The notes under the pieces are model-generated. The model was given only the letters and a program-made list of their open reading frames with translations, was not told the DNA's origin and made no database searches. A DNA stretch of 64,000 bases from CALBZH01 sp964538515 (lineage in GTDB: Bacteria > Desulfobacterota > Syntrophobacteria > Syntrophobacterales > Syntrophobacteraceae): the NCBI GenBank assembly GCA_964538515.1, contig CAZIEW010000009.1:1-64000 (forward strand), in the 5' to 3' direction. Below are positions 26,065 through 33,705 of the stretch, in pieces. The position numbers were made by a program, and so were the translations under genes. Within the stretch, counting starts at the first letter, position 1. Each line of letters begins with the position of its first letter.

Positions 26065-26862
26065 CTACTGTTTGTCTTCTTTCTCTTTCTTGAATTCATC
26101 CTTGATTTTTAACGTTTCTTCGAGCATCAGGATGTATTTCAGATATTTGAATCCGAATTTCATCAAAGCGATCTCGTCCGTTTTCATCTTTTCAATGTCT
26201 TCAGGATCAAGCTCGAACATATTTAGAAATCCACTTTCGAAAACAAACTTTCTAAATCTGTCGAGGTCGTAACTTGCCATATAAATGAGGGGCTGCTTCT
26301 CGGGAGCGAGCTTCGGACACCCAGGATTGTCTCTCCTCAATTGTATCTCCGCCCACTCCTTGTTCATCTCATCATAAATATCGGCCCCTTGTTCATGTCT
26401 CCATGTCTCGATCGTCCACTCACTATCTGAATCGTAGCCGGTGCAATTTGGCTCTCTGATAAAGAAAAAGAATTCTTCCGGTAAACGGCCTGCCTCTGAT
26501 TCCTTCATCATTAGACCCTTGCCGATTGGGTAATATCGGCAGTTGGCAGGTCTATCTTCATAGATACTGCAGCCTTCTGATGTGACAAAAGGACATCTCC
26601 CGTCTTCATCATCCATCATTTTTAAAACTGCAAAAGGGTGCTTGGAAGTCTCATCAATATGAACGTACGTATATTTCTTGAGAAACTCTTCCGACGAAAG
26701 CCCTAGCCGCTTCTTCATCCTCAAGATGTCATAAGGCGTGAGAAGCATTTCCGTGTGTCGACAACATATATTAAAGCAAGGAATATCCTTATGACACCTG
26801 AACTTGAAATTGGAATCCAACGTCCGCTCGACAGGCTCCACATACTTCGTACTGGGCAACAT
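26065..26862 (-). CDS. YkgJ-family cysteine-cluster protein, paralogue 2 (265 aa)
   Basis: Cysteines at 23, 29, 33, 34, 90, 98, 108 and 140 lie at the same spacing as in paralogues 1 and 3 (C-x5-C-x3-CC, ~55 residues, C-x7-C-x9-C, then one more). Motifs: FRCHKDIPCFNICC, LLTPYDILRMK, GCSIYEDRPANCRYYP. A shared C-terminal MASYDLDRFRKFVFESGFL is followed by a helical, lysine-rich tail. AAAGGAA precedes the ATG. It lies alone, with >180 bp on either side, between apr and qmo genes on the same strand. Metal-binding (zinc or Fe-S) is expected for the family; the role is unknown. Confidence 0.85.
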   Translation of the reverse strand: MLPSTKYVEPVERTLDSNFKFRCHKDIPCFNICCRHTEMLLTPYDILRMKKRLGLSSEEFLKKYTYVHIDETSKHPFAVLKMMDDEDGRCPFVTSEGCSIYEDRPANCRYYPIGKGLMMKESEAGRLPEEFFFFIREPNCTGYDSDSEWTIETWRHEQGADIYDEMNKEWAEIQLRRDNPGCPKLAPEKQPLIYMASYDLDRFRKFVFESGFLNMFELDPEDIEKMKTDEIALMKFGFKYLKYILMLEETLKIKDEFKKEKEDKQ

Positions 26863-27292
26863 GCTTTAATTCCTTTCCTTCGAAAAAAGACTCGAAATGA
26901 AGCGATTCTTATGGGCCAACCGCCCAAACTGCGACAGGACCTTTGTTGCGGCTGTTCGAGCAACTCACGTCCAGGTGTGCCGGATGTCCAAGCACTCCTG
27001 TGACGTCATTCGAACGGAGGCATTGTAACCACCCCAACGACAAATGGCCATGTCTGAGGCCTGCTCAGCAATTTTTTTTGAGCAAGCCCTTCTCGCGCAA
27101 GCGGTCCATTGGAGATGTGTCGAGGGATCATACTGCAAAGGTAGAAGCCAAGGCCATTCCCACCCAACCGCGCCAACGTGTACTAGCAGTCCCAGAGGCC
27201 GAAGCAGCTTCGCTCCTGTCTCAATGACAACAAAACCGGACATCTCTTATGACGTCCCTCCGCATGCTGCATGGTCTGGGTGTGATTCATGA
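26863..27292. other. Intergenic region between two YkgJ genes
   Basis: No supported gene; short frames on both strands have no motif or ribosome-binding site. It presumably contains the promoter of paralogue 2. No strong -35/-10 pair was found by eye. Confidence 0.4.
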
Positions 27293-28069
27293 CTACGAAG
27301 ACGCCTTGTTCTTCGTATGAAGCAACTCATCCATCTTCCGGTCCCTGAGCCTCAACGTATCCTCCGAAAAGAGGTTAGACCGGATCCAGCGATAGCTGAA
27401 ATTCAACAACGCTTCGTCATCATTTCTCATCTTTTCAATTAATTCTTCCTCCACATCATATTTCTCTAAAAACTTGCTTTCAAATACAAACCGCCTGAAC
27501 CAATCCAAATCGTAACAGGCCGTATAGAGAAGCTTGGCTCTTCCAGCGTCGAGCTTATTTCCCATTTCAAAAAACTGGTGTTGGGTAATTTCTTTATAAC
27601 TTTTATTCATTCTATCGTAGACATCGATCTTTTGGTCAGCCTTCCATTCCCTTACGCTCAACTCTCGATTCTCTTGAAATCCGAGACACGTGGCTATTTC
27701 CTCGATCAAGAACTCGTGCTCCTCGGCAGACATCGGAAACACGGGATACATCCTGCACGACCACGGCCTGTCCTCGTAGATGCTGCACCCCTCATCCCCC
27801 ACGAACGGGCAAGCACCTTTGTCGCCTTCCGTCATTTTGAGCATGACCAGGGGAATCCCATCGTCTCCCAGGAAGGTGGTCGTAAATTTTTCGAGGAACT
27901 CGTGTGACGATAACCCCGCGGCTTTTCTCATTCTCAGAACGTCGTACGGGGTCAGAAAAATAGTGATATCACGGCAGCACCTGTTGAAGCAGGCAAGGCC
28001 TCTATCGCAGCAAAACTTGAACTTCTCATCGATCGTGAACAGGACTTTACGCGCACTTTCTTCGTTCAT
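27293..28069 (-). CDS. YkgJ-family cysteine-cluster protein, paralogue 3 (258 aa)
   Basis: Same eight-cysteine pattern (21, 27, 31, 32, 87, 95, 105, 128) plus an extra Cys20. Motifs: FCCDRGLACFNRCC, FLTPYDVLRMR, GCSIYEDRPWSCRMYP and the C-terminal ACYDLDWFRRFVFESKFLEKYDV. GAGAAG precedes the ATG. It is the first gene after aprA, 148 bp downstream, with a strong hairpin in the gap. It could therefore be a low-level read-through gene of the apr transcript. Function unknown; likely metal binding. Confidence 0.85.
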   Translation of the reverse strand: MNEESARKVLFTIDEKFKFCCDRGLACFNRCCRDITIFLTPYDVLRMRKAAGLSSHEFLEKFTTTFLGDDGIPLVMLKMTEGDKGACPFVGDEGCSIYEDRPWSCRMYPVFPMSAEEHEFLIEEIATCLGFQENRELSVREWKADQKIDVYDRMNKSYKEITQHQFFEMGNKLDAGRAKLLYTACYDLDWFRRFVFESKFLEKYDVEEELIEKMRNDDEALLNFSYRWIRSNLFSEDTLRLRDRKMDELLHTKNKASS

Positions 28070-28140
28070 ACAGACTTCTCACAATACTTGAAGGGTTTCC
28101 GAGAATAAGTCAGCCACTAGCCTTCCCAATCACACGAGGC

Positions 28141-28183
28141 GGTCGCCACAAATTTTTAGGGGCGACCCATTAAAGGTCGCCCC
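28141..28183 (-). terminator. Hairpin(s) downstream of aprA
   Basis: A 9-bp perfect stem GGGGCGACC (28159-28167) / GGTCGCCCC (28175-28183) with a 7-nt loop. A further GGTCGCC at 28141-28147 could pair with the same GGCGACC arm instead, so two mutually exclusive hairpins are possible. On the minus strand it lies just past the aprA stop and before the YkgJ gene. Likely a terminator or processing/stability element. Confidence 0.6.
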
Positions 28184-28217
28184 CCCCGTACAGACTTACT
28201 CTAGGCCATGAGCGAGA

Positions 28218-30134
28218 CTAGATAAGATTGATCATGGGCCGCTCGAGGGTGGTCCACTCATTCTTCGCCTTGTCCCACTTCACGTTGATGAACACGTTCT
28301 TGCCCGTGTCCAGCTTGAGGTAATCGTACTTGTAGTAGTAGCCCGGCCATCTGGACTCTTTGCGAGCCATACGGGTGTGGGCGCAAGCCATACCAACGAT
28401 GGACCGATGGTACGCTTCCCAAGCACGCATCAGCTCATGCGAATCCTTGGCAGCCAGCTTGTCCGCGTCCTCCAAAAGGAGGCCCAGCTTCCAGATGCCA
28501 ATCTCGAGCAGCTTATCGCTCGTGCCGTAGTTGGTCTCCCACCCGCCACAGTACTCGCCCATGATCTTCTGCAGGCGGAACAGGTAGTTGTGCGGGGAGA
28601 TGTAGTTGGGGTTGACGTCCACCTGAGTGGTGAAGTTCTTGTTCTGCTCAAACCAGGCCATCGGCTTGAAGGTAGCTTCTTTCAGCTTCGCGATCTGAGC
28701 ATCGGAAACCGCCGGCACGTAGTCTTTGTGGTCGTTGACATACTTCACCGCGGACTTACCGGCGATTCTGCCCTGGACATGGGAGCCGCTGGAGAACTTG
28801 TGGGCACAAGCGCCCACGCCGCAGCCTGCCGTCAACAGACCCTTGATGGTCGTCATGCAGTTGTACTGCTCGGGGAAGGTCTCCGCGTATTCCTTCGGCA
28901 TCAGGTCGGCAGGACCCGCGCACCAAGCGCCGCAGGAGCACGCATGGGAGCCGATGAACACCGAGTCGGACATCTGCAGTTCCATCGGTTTCTCTAGGGG
29001 ATCGATGTTGTGGGCGGCCCAGTTGGTGGCACCCTGGATGGTCATATCCAGGAAGTCTTCCCAGGCTTCGCTCTCGTACATCTTGATTTTCTTCTTCAGT
29101 TCCTTCGGATCGGTAATTTCCGCCTTATAGCGCTCAACCACCTTCTCGGTGTGCATCAGGAACGGAAGCTTGCCTTCCTTCGCGCAGAGAATCATTTCGT
29201 AGTTACGCATCGGGGTCGGAGTCGGCTTCGCGGAGGCATACGGATCCCATGCCTTCAGCTCTTCCGGATAGCCACCGACATAGGCTCCGCCGTAGCCGTT
29301 CAGAGCAGGGGTCTTGAACAGCAGGAAGAACGTGCCGACAGGGCCATAGGAATCTTTGAACCGAGGCGGAACGAAGGTGTTGTCCATCTGGGTCAGCTCG
29401 CCGCCGTTCTCGAGCACGAGAGCGTAGACCGAGCCGTTAACGAAGGGGGGCATCCAGGAACGGCCGAAGCCTTCACCCTGAGACCGCGGACGGAACACGT
29501 GAACGGCGCCACCCAGAAGGAGAACCGTCACTTTGGACTTGAAGACGTAGAATTTGTCTTCACGAACGCTGAAGCCAACGGCACCGGCCACCTTGTTGGC
29601 TTCCTTTTCGTCCATGAGCAGATTCGTGATCATCACGCGCTCAAGGAGCTCGCCTTTGTCGCCAAGGGCGCCGATGGCAGCCTTCGCGGCTTCGGCCACG
29701 AGGATCTTGTAACTTTCACCGGCGATCATGACCTGCCACTCACCGGACTTCACGTAGTTGCCGGCTTCGTCTTTCCAGATCGGCAGACCCCATTTGTCGA
29801 AATGCTTCACGGAGCTGTCGACGTGACGGGCGATGTCATACACCATATCCTGGCGCATCAGGCCCATCTGGTCGTTCGTCACGTACTCGACGAAGCGCTC
29901 GGGCTGACGGGGATTCATGGTAACCTTGCCGTCGAGGCCCATGTAGGTGTTGATGGCCGAAAGACCCATGGCCACGGGGCCGGACCTATCGATGGCGGCC
30001 TTGTCAACACACGTAACCTTCAATCCCAGAGGCTTTGCCCAATAGGCAGCTTCCACCGCGGCACCACAGCCGGACATACCACCACCGAGGATCAACACAT
30101 CGGTTTCAACAACCGTTGTCGCGAAATCTCTCAT
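28218..30134 (-). CDS. aprA: Adenylylsulfate (APS) reductase alpha subunit (638 aa)
   Basis: FAD subunit that reduces APS to sulfite and AMP in the cytoplasm. VLILGGGMSGCGAAVEAAYW is the FAD-binding fold, followed by RSGPVAMGLSAINTY. RSQGEGFGRSW, SHACSCGAWCAGPADLMP and TAGCGVGACAHKFSSGSHVQG are hallmark AprA segments. The ATG at 30134 (MRDFATTVVE) is chosen because AAGGAG lies 7 nt upstream; the TTG six bases earlier lacks this. Length is typical of bacterial dissimilatory AprA. Overlaps nothing and follows aprB by 15 bp. Confidence 0.97.
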   Translation of the reverse strand: MRDFATTVVETDVLILGGGMSGCGAAVEAAYWAKPLGLKVTCVDKAAIDRSGPVAMGLSAINTYMGLDGKVTMNPRQPERFVEYVTNDQMGLMRQDMVYDIARHVDSSVKHFDKWGLPIWKDEAGNYVKSGEWQVMIAGESYKILVAEAAKAAIGALGDKGELLERVMITNLLMDEKEANKVAGAVGFSVREDKFYVFKSKVTVLLLGGAVHVFRPRSQGEGFGRSWMPPFVNGSVYALVLENGGELTQMDNTFVPPRFKDSYGPVGTFFLLFKTPALNGYGGAYVGGYPEELKAWDPYASAKPTPTPMRNYEMILCAKEGKLPFLMHTEKVVERYKAEITDPKELKKKIKMYESEAWEDFLDMTIQGATNWAAHNIDPLEKPMELQMSDSVFIGSHACSCGAWCAGPADLMPKEYAETFPEQYNCMTTIKGLLTAGCGVGACAHKFSSGSHVQGRIAGKSAVKYVNDHKDYVPAVSDAQIAKLKEATFKPMAWFEQNKNFTTQVDVNPNYISPHNYLFRLQKIMGEYCGGWETNYGTSDKLLEIGIWKLGLLLEDADKLAAKDSHELMRAWEAYHRSIVGMACAHTRMARKESRWPGYYYKYDYLKLDTGKNVFINVKWDKAKNEWTTLERPMINLI

Positions 30135-30149
30135 TTGCAATCTCCTTAT

Positions 30150-30596
30150 TTATTTCTTGATTACACAGAGTTCTTTAACACCCATGATGTCGGGCTCGCC
30201 AAGCAGAAACTGATTGTTCAGATCCGCAGGGTTGGCCTCGGGGAAACCATCAAAAGGCTTAATCGAACCCTCTGCCGTCCGCCGGGTGGGGTACTTGAAG
30301 CGTTTAATGCGGCCATCACGATAGGTAATGGTCCACATGATGTCCTCGCTGCCACGGAGCGGCGTGGAAGCGGCGCCCATGGGGGCGAAGTCTTGGTAGC
30401 TACGAACATCCATGGCCTGCTGGGGGCAGATCTTCACGCAGCAGTAGCATTCCCAGCAGTACTGGGGCTCTTGGTTGTAGCCTTTCATTCTTTCCTTGTC
30501 GAGCATCATCAGGTCGTTGGGGCATATATACATGCAAGCAGTCTTGTCCTGCCCCTTGCAGCCGTCGCATTTGTCGAACATTACAAAACTTGGCAT
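30150..30596 (-). CDS. aprB: APS reductase beta subunit (148 aa)
   Basis: Ferredoxin-like electron-transfer subunit. Two [4Fe-4S] sites: Cys10, 13, 21, 25 (KCDGC...ACMYICP) and Cys47, 50, 53, 57 (CWECYCCVKICPQQA). The C-terminal tail (GSEDIMWTITYRDGRIKRFKYPTR) is the beta-sheet and arm that wraps AprA. It passes electrons, presumably from the Qmo complex, to the AprA FAD. A strong TAGGAGGT lies 5-6 nt before the ATG. Forms a unit with aprA; sat lies 200 bp upstream on the same strand. Confidence 0.97.
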   Translation of the reverse strand: MPSFVMFDKCDGCKGQDKTACMYICPNDLMMLDKERMKGYNQEPQYCWECYCCVKICPQQAMDVRSYQDFAPMGAASTPLRGSEDIMWTITYRDGRIKRFKYPTRRTAEGSIKPFDGFPEANPADLNNQFLLGEPDIMGVKELCVIKK

Positions 30597-30703
30597 AGCC
30601 TTACCTCCTAGAAGTTTATTCCTGACTTACTTCAGCCGAATGAAGCTCCCTCGTTTGAATCCCTTGCCTTAAGCCTTACACCTCCCTTCTCAAGACGAAG
30701 CCC

Positions 30704-30741
30704 GCCCCCTGTACAGGGACCGCAAGCAGCCTTCAGGGGGC
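30704..30741. terminator. Possible hairpin between sat and aprB
   Basis: GCCCCCTG (30704-30711) can pair with CAGGGGGC (30734-30741) across a 22-nt loop. There is no U-tract on the minus strand. It might modulate read-through from sat into aprBA or be an mRNA processing site. Weak evidence. Confidence 0.3.
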
Positions 30742-30799
30742 AAGCTTTTGCGTGGATCTTGGGGTTTCCTTATCTCTCTGCTTCGACTTCGTTCACTGG

Positions 30800-32029
30800 T
30801 TATTTCTTCACGTCGCCGGTCGCAGCGCCATGAAGCTTGATCTCGACCTTCTCTTCCAGGCCCTGATAGTATTCCTGAAGGACCTTGACCACTTCCGCGC
30901 GCGAGAATTCCTTGGGAAGCTCGCCGCCCTCGGAAAGGGTCTTGCGGACCATGGTCCCTGAGAGAAGCAGACGGTCTTCCTTGCCGTGCGGGCATGTTCT
31001 CATGGAGGCCATGCCGCCGCACTTGAAGCAATGGAACGTCCAGTCGATCTTGAGCGGTTGAAGTACCAGAGCATCCGACGGAATATCGTCGAAAATCTTC
31101 TGGGCGTCGAACGGGCCGTAGTAGTCGCCCACGCCGGCATGGTCACGGCCGACGATCAGGTGGCTACAACCATAGTTCTGACGGAAAACGGCGTGAAGGA
31201 GGGCTTCACGGGGACCGGCATAACGCATTTCTGCCGGGTAGCCGCCCTGGATGACCGTGTTCTTCACGAAGTAGTTCTCGACGAGCACATCGATGGCCTT
31301 CACGCGGACGTCGGCGGGAATGTCGCCCGGTTTCAGCTTGCCGATCAACTGATGAATGTACAGACCGTCCATGACCTCGACGGCGATCTTGGCGAGGAAC
31401 TCATGGCTGCGGTGCATCGGGTTGCGCAGCTGCAAAGCGGCAACCGTCTTCCAGCCCTTTTCCTCGAAAAGCTTGCGGGCTTCGGCGGGACGCTGATAGA
31501 CATTGGCGAATTCCGTCGGGTAGAAGCTCTCGCTGATCACCTTCACGGGACCGGCCAGGTTGATCTCCTTCTGAGCCATAACTTTCTGAACGCCCGGGTG
31601 GCCCTCGGCGTCGTTGGTCCAGAAGACCTGCTTGCACTCGAACTCTTTGTCGATGGTGTATTTCTCGGTGACCTTCATGGTGCCGAGAATTTCGTTGTTC
31701 TCTTCGTCGAGCAGAGCGACTTCCTCACCGACCTTGATGCTGTCGGCCAGGGCCTTGTCGGCGGAAAGGGTGATGGGGATGGGCCAGAAGGTGCCGTCCG
31801 CCATGGTATACGTGGCGCAGCTTCCTTTCCAGTCATCGTAGCCCATGAAGCCATCCAACGGAGTAAAAGCGCCAATACCGAGCATGATGAGGTCAGAAGC
31901 CTCACGGCTCGTCATGGGGACGACCTTCAACGTCTTCGCTTTTTCCTTCTCGGCGGCAAGGGCTGCGCCTTCGAGCAACAACGGTTTCAGCTTTTTCTCT
32001 TTTCCATGGGGAGGAACCAACTTGGACAT
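30800..32029 (-). CDS. sat: Sulfate adenylyltransferase (ATP sulfurylase, 409 aa)
   Basis: Activates sulfate with ATP to APS plus pyrophosphate, the first step of dissimilatory sulfate reduction. QLRNPMHRSHE (200-210) and GRDHAGVGDYYG (294-305) are the ATP/sulfate-site motifs. A zinc-knuckle CFKCGGMASMRTCPHG (Cys334, 337, 346, His348) is typical of bacterial homo-oligomeric Sat. No APS-kinase domain. First gene of the cluster, with a near-consensus promoter ~100 bp upstream carrying a Rex-like operator over the start site. GGAAAG precedes the ATG. Confidence 0.97.
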   Translation of the reverse strand: MSKLVPPHGKEKKLKPLLLEGAALAAEKEKAKTLKVVPMTSREASDLIMLGIGAFTPLDGFMGYDDWKGSCATYTMADGTFWPIPITLSADKALADSIKVGEEVALLDEENNEILGTMKVTEKYTIDKEFECKQVFWTNDAEGHPGVQKVMAQKEINLAGPVKVISESFYPTEFANVYQRPAEARKLFEEKGWKTVAALQLRNPMHRSHEFLAKIAVEVMDGLYIHQLIGKLKPGDIPADVRVKAIDVLVENYFVKNTVIQGGYPAEMRYAGPREALLHAVFRQNYGCSHLIVGRDHAGVGDYYGPFDAQKIFDDIPSDALVLQPLKIDWTFHCFKCGGMASMRTCPHGKEDRLLLSGTMVRKTLSEGGELPKEFSRAEVVKVLQEYYQGLEEKVEIKLHGAATGDVKK

Positions 32030-32104
32030 CTTTCCTTCTCCTTAAGAGTATATTGTTTGACATTTGCCGCAACAAAGGGGCCGCGGCGGCACAGCATTCC
32101 CCGC

Positions 32105-32122
32105 TTGTGCAATATTTTGCAA
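32105..32122. promoter_or_regulatory. Rex-like operator at the sat promoter
   Basis: TTGTGCAATATTTTGCAA, an imperfect palindrome with TTG...CAA ends 18 bp apart, as in Rex sites (11 of 14 consensus positions by my count). It lies immediately downstream of the sat -10, over the expected start site, a classic repressor position. Rex is known to repress sat in Desulfovibrio vulgaris. Confidence 0.55.
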
Positions 32123-32126
32123 GGTG

Positions 32127-32154
32127 ATTATAGGGAGGAGGGCGATCTTGTCAA
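32127..32154 (-). promoter_or_regulatory. sat promoter
   Basis: Minus strand: TTGACA (32154-32149), 16-bp spacer, TATAAT (32132-32127); both hexamers are perfect sigma-70 consensus. Predicted start near 32120, about 90 nt before the sat ATG. This suggests very high basal expression that needs a repressor. Confidence 0.8.
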
Positions 32155-32157
32155 GTG

Positions 32158-32457
32158 AAAAATGATGCAAGCCAATCGTTCCTACCGCTGAAACGGGTCA
32201 TTGAGAGGGTGCTGAAGCTCAACCGAAAGACCACGTGACATTTCGCGCAAGAGCTCCGTTCGCTGCCCCTCGGGAACCGGTTGTGGGCGTCTCTCCCACA
32301 TCAGCCGTTTGACTCAACTGGAGCAGTAATGGTAGCGTTTTTGAAAACCAGATGGCCGTCCATCTGACGAGCATGGCTCTACCACGATTCAGGCCATAAT
32401 GGAAGAAAAAAAGAAAAAGCGCACGAGATCATCGGTCAGGGAAGGACAAGGGGGACC
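32158..32457. other. Intergenic region between divergent sat and the K+ channel gene
   Basis: No gene is supported. It holds two small hairpins on the plus strand, TGTGGG/CCCACA (32282-32300) and CAGATGG/CCATCTG (32349-32366). They could be leader structures for the channel gene. No known riboswitch class was recognised. Confidence 0.4.
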
Positions 32458-33507
32458 ATGAGAAAGACGTTTCTAACGGGCACCTTACGCAACGTCACTC
32501 TCCTCGTGATCCTTCTCTTGTGCCTGGTTTCTCTTGGCACTGCAGGGTACATGATCCTGGAGGGCTTTTCCTTCATCGACGCCCTTTACATGACGGTGAT
32601 CACACTCAGCACGGTAGGGTTCGGAGAGACTCACCCTCTGAGCTCCAGCGGTCGCCTGTTCACCATTTGCCTCATCCTGGTAGGGGCCGGCTTTGTTGCC
32701 TACCACCTTGCCTATTTCAGTCAACTGCTGCTGGACGGCAATCTCATGGAGATGTACAGGAGGCGCCGATTGAACACCACACTCGAAAGGCTCAGTCAGC
32801 ACTATATCATTTGCGGTTACGGTCAAATGGGACAGATCATCCAGGAGGAGCTTTCTCAAGCCGGTATCCCCCTGGTTATCATCGAAAAGGATACAACCCA
32901 TCTGCAGAGGCTCCAGGACAAGGGACTTCCGTTCCTCCTGGCAGATGCCACCGAGGAGGAGCATCTTCTCGCCGCGGGAGCACCACGCGCCAAAGGACTC
33001 ATCTCCGTCGTGGCCCGCGACGCCGACAACGTGTTCATCGTGCTCACGTCCCGGGACCTCAACAAAGAGCTCCAAATTCTCGCACGGGCCAGCACCCCGG
33101 GGGCCGAGAAGCGTCTCCTGAAAGCGGGCGCCAATCGGGTGGTCTCTCCTTACGCCAGCGGAGCCACACGCATCGTCCAGAATATCCTCAAGCCCACGGT
33201 CACCGATTTTCTTGAGCTGGCTCTCTCAGGCGAGGGCATGGAGCTCAGCATGGAAGAGATCTCCATCCCGAAGGATGCGGAGCTGGTTGGAAAGGATCTC
33301 ATGGGGTCGGGCATCCGGAGCCGCTATAACCTCATTATTGTCGCCATCAAGCGAGGGACGGGGCAAATGGTCTACAATCCTTCGCCGACCGAGCTGATCA
33401 GAGAAGAGGACACGTTGATCGCCATCGGTCCCCAGGAGAATCTGGAACGGTTCACCCGGGACACCCTTGGATGCGACAGTCTATCCCGCGGTTTCTGCCG
33501 AAAATAG
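32458..33507 (+). CDS. Potassium channel with RCK/TrkA domains (349 aa)
   Basis: MthK-like two-TM ion channel. TM1 (residues ~12-33), pore helix and selectivity filter TVITLSTVGFGET (51-58), and TM2 (~68-90) are followed by a cytoplasmic TrkA-N/RCK domain. The latter has a nucleotide-binding IICGYGQMGQII (~118-128), DATEEEHLLAAGA and VVSPYASGATRIV. A TrkA-C domain (IPKDAELVGKDL ... ELIREEDTLIAIG) completes it. Gated K+ transport across the inner membrane is the family role. AAGGGGGACC precedes the ATG. No operon partner: the next gene has its own promoter. Confidence 0.93.
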   Translation: MRKTFLTGTLRNVTLLVILLLCLVSLGTAGYMILEGFSFIDALYMTVITLSTVGFGETHPLSSSGRLFTICLILVGAGFVAYHLAYFSQLLLDGNLMEMYRRRRLNTTLERLSQHYIICGYGQMGQIIQEELSQAGIPLVIIEKDTTHLQRLQDKGLPFLLADATEEEHLLAAGAPRAKGLISVVARDADNVFIVLTSRDLNKELQILARASTPGAEKRLLKAGANRVVSPYASGATRIVQNILKPTVTDFLELALSGEGMELSMEEISIPKDAELVGKDLMGSGIRSRYNLIIVAIKRGTGQMVYNPSPTELIREEDTLIAIGPQENLERFTRDTLGCDSLSRGFCRK

Positions 33508-33565
33508 CGGGCGCTCCCCTTGGGCACCGGCCAACAGCGGGCAGTTTGACCAGGAGGTAAATGGT

Positions 33566-33594
33566 TTGACAAAAATATACCGATTTCCTATAAC
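33566..33594 (+). promoter_or_regulatory. Promoter upstream of the thiolase gene
   Basis: TTGACA (33566-33571), 17-bp spacer, TATAAC (33589-33594), close to sigma-70 consensus; predicted start near 33601, ~105 nt before the thiolase start. Confidence 0.75.
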
Positions 33595-33705
33595 TAGCGC
33601 ACTTCGCCGAGGGGAATCACGGCGTCATTCGACCTTCCCCCGCCGATCAATTCCTATGGATCTCGAATCAGTTTTCTCATTCTCAAGCGGTACATGGAGG
33701 AACTC

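Noticed and set aside
29010..30611. 533-codon plus-strand frame opposite aprA/aprB
   Set aside because: Antisense to two unmistakable genes; composition typical of shadow frames.
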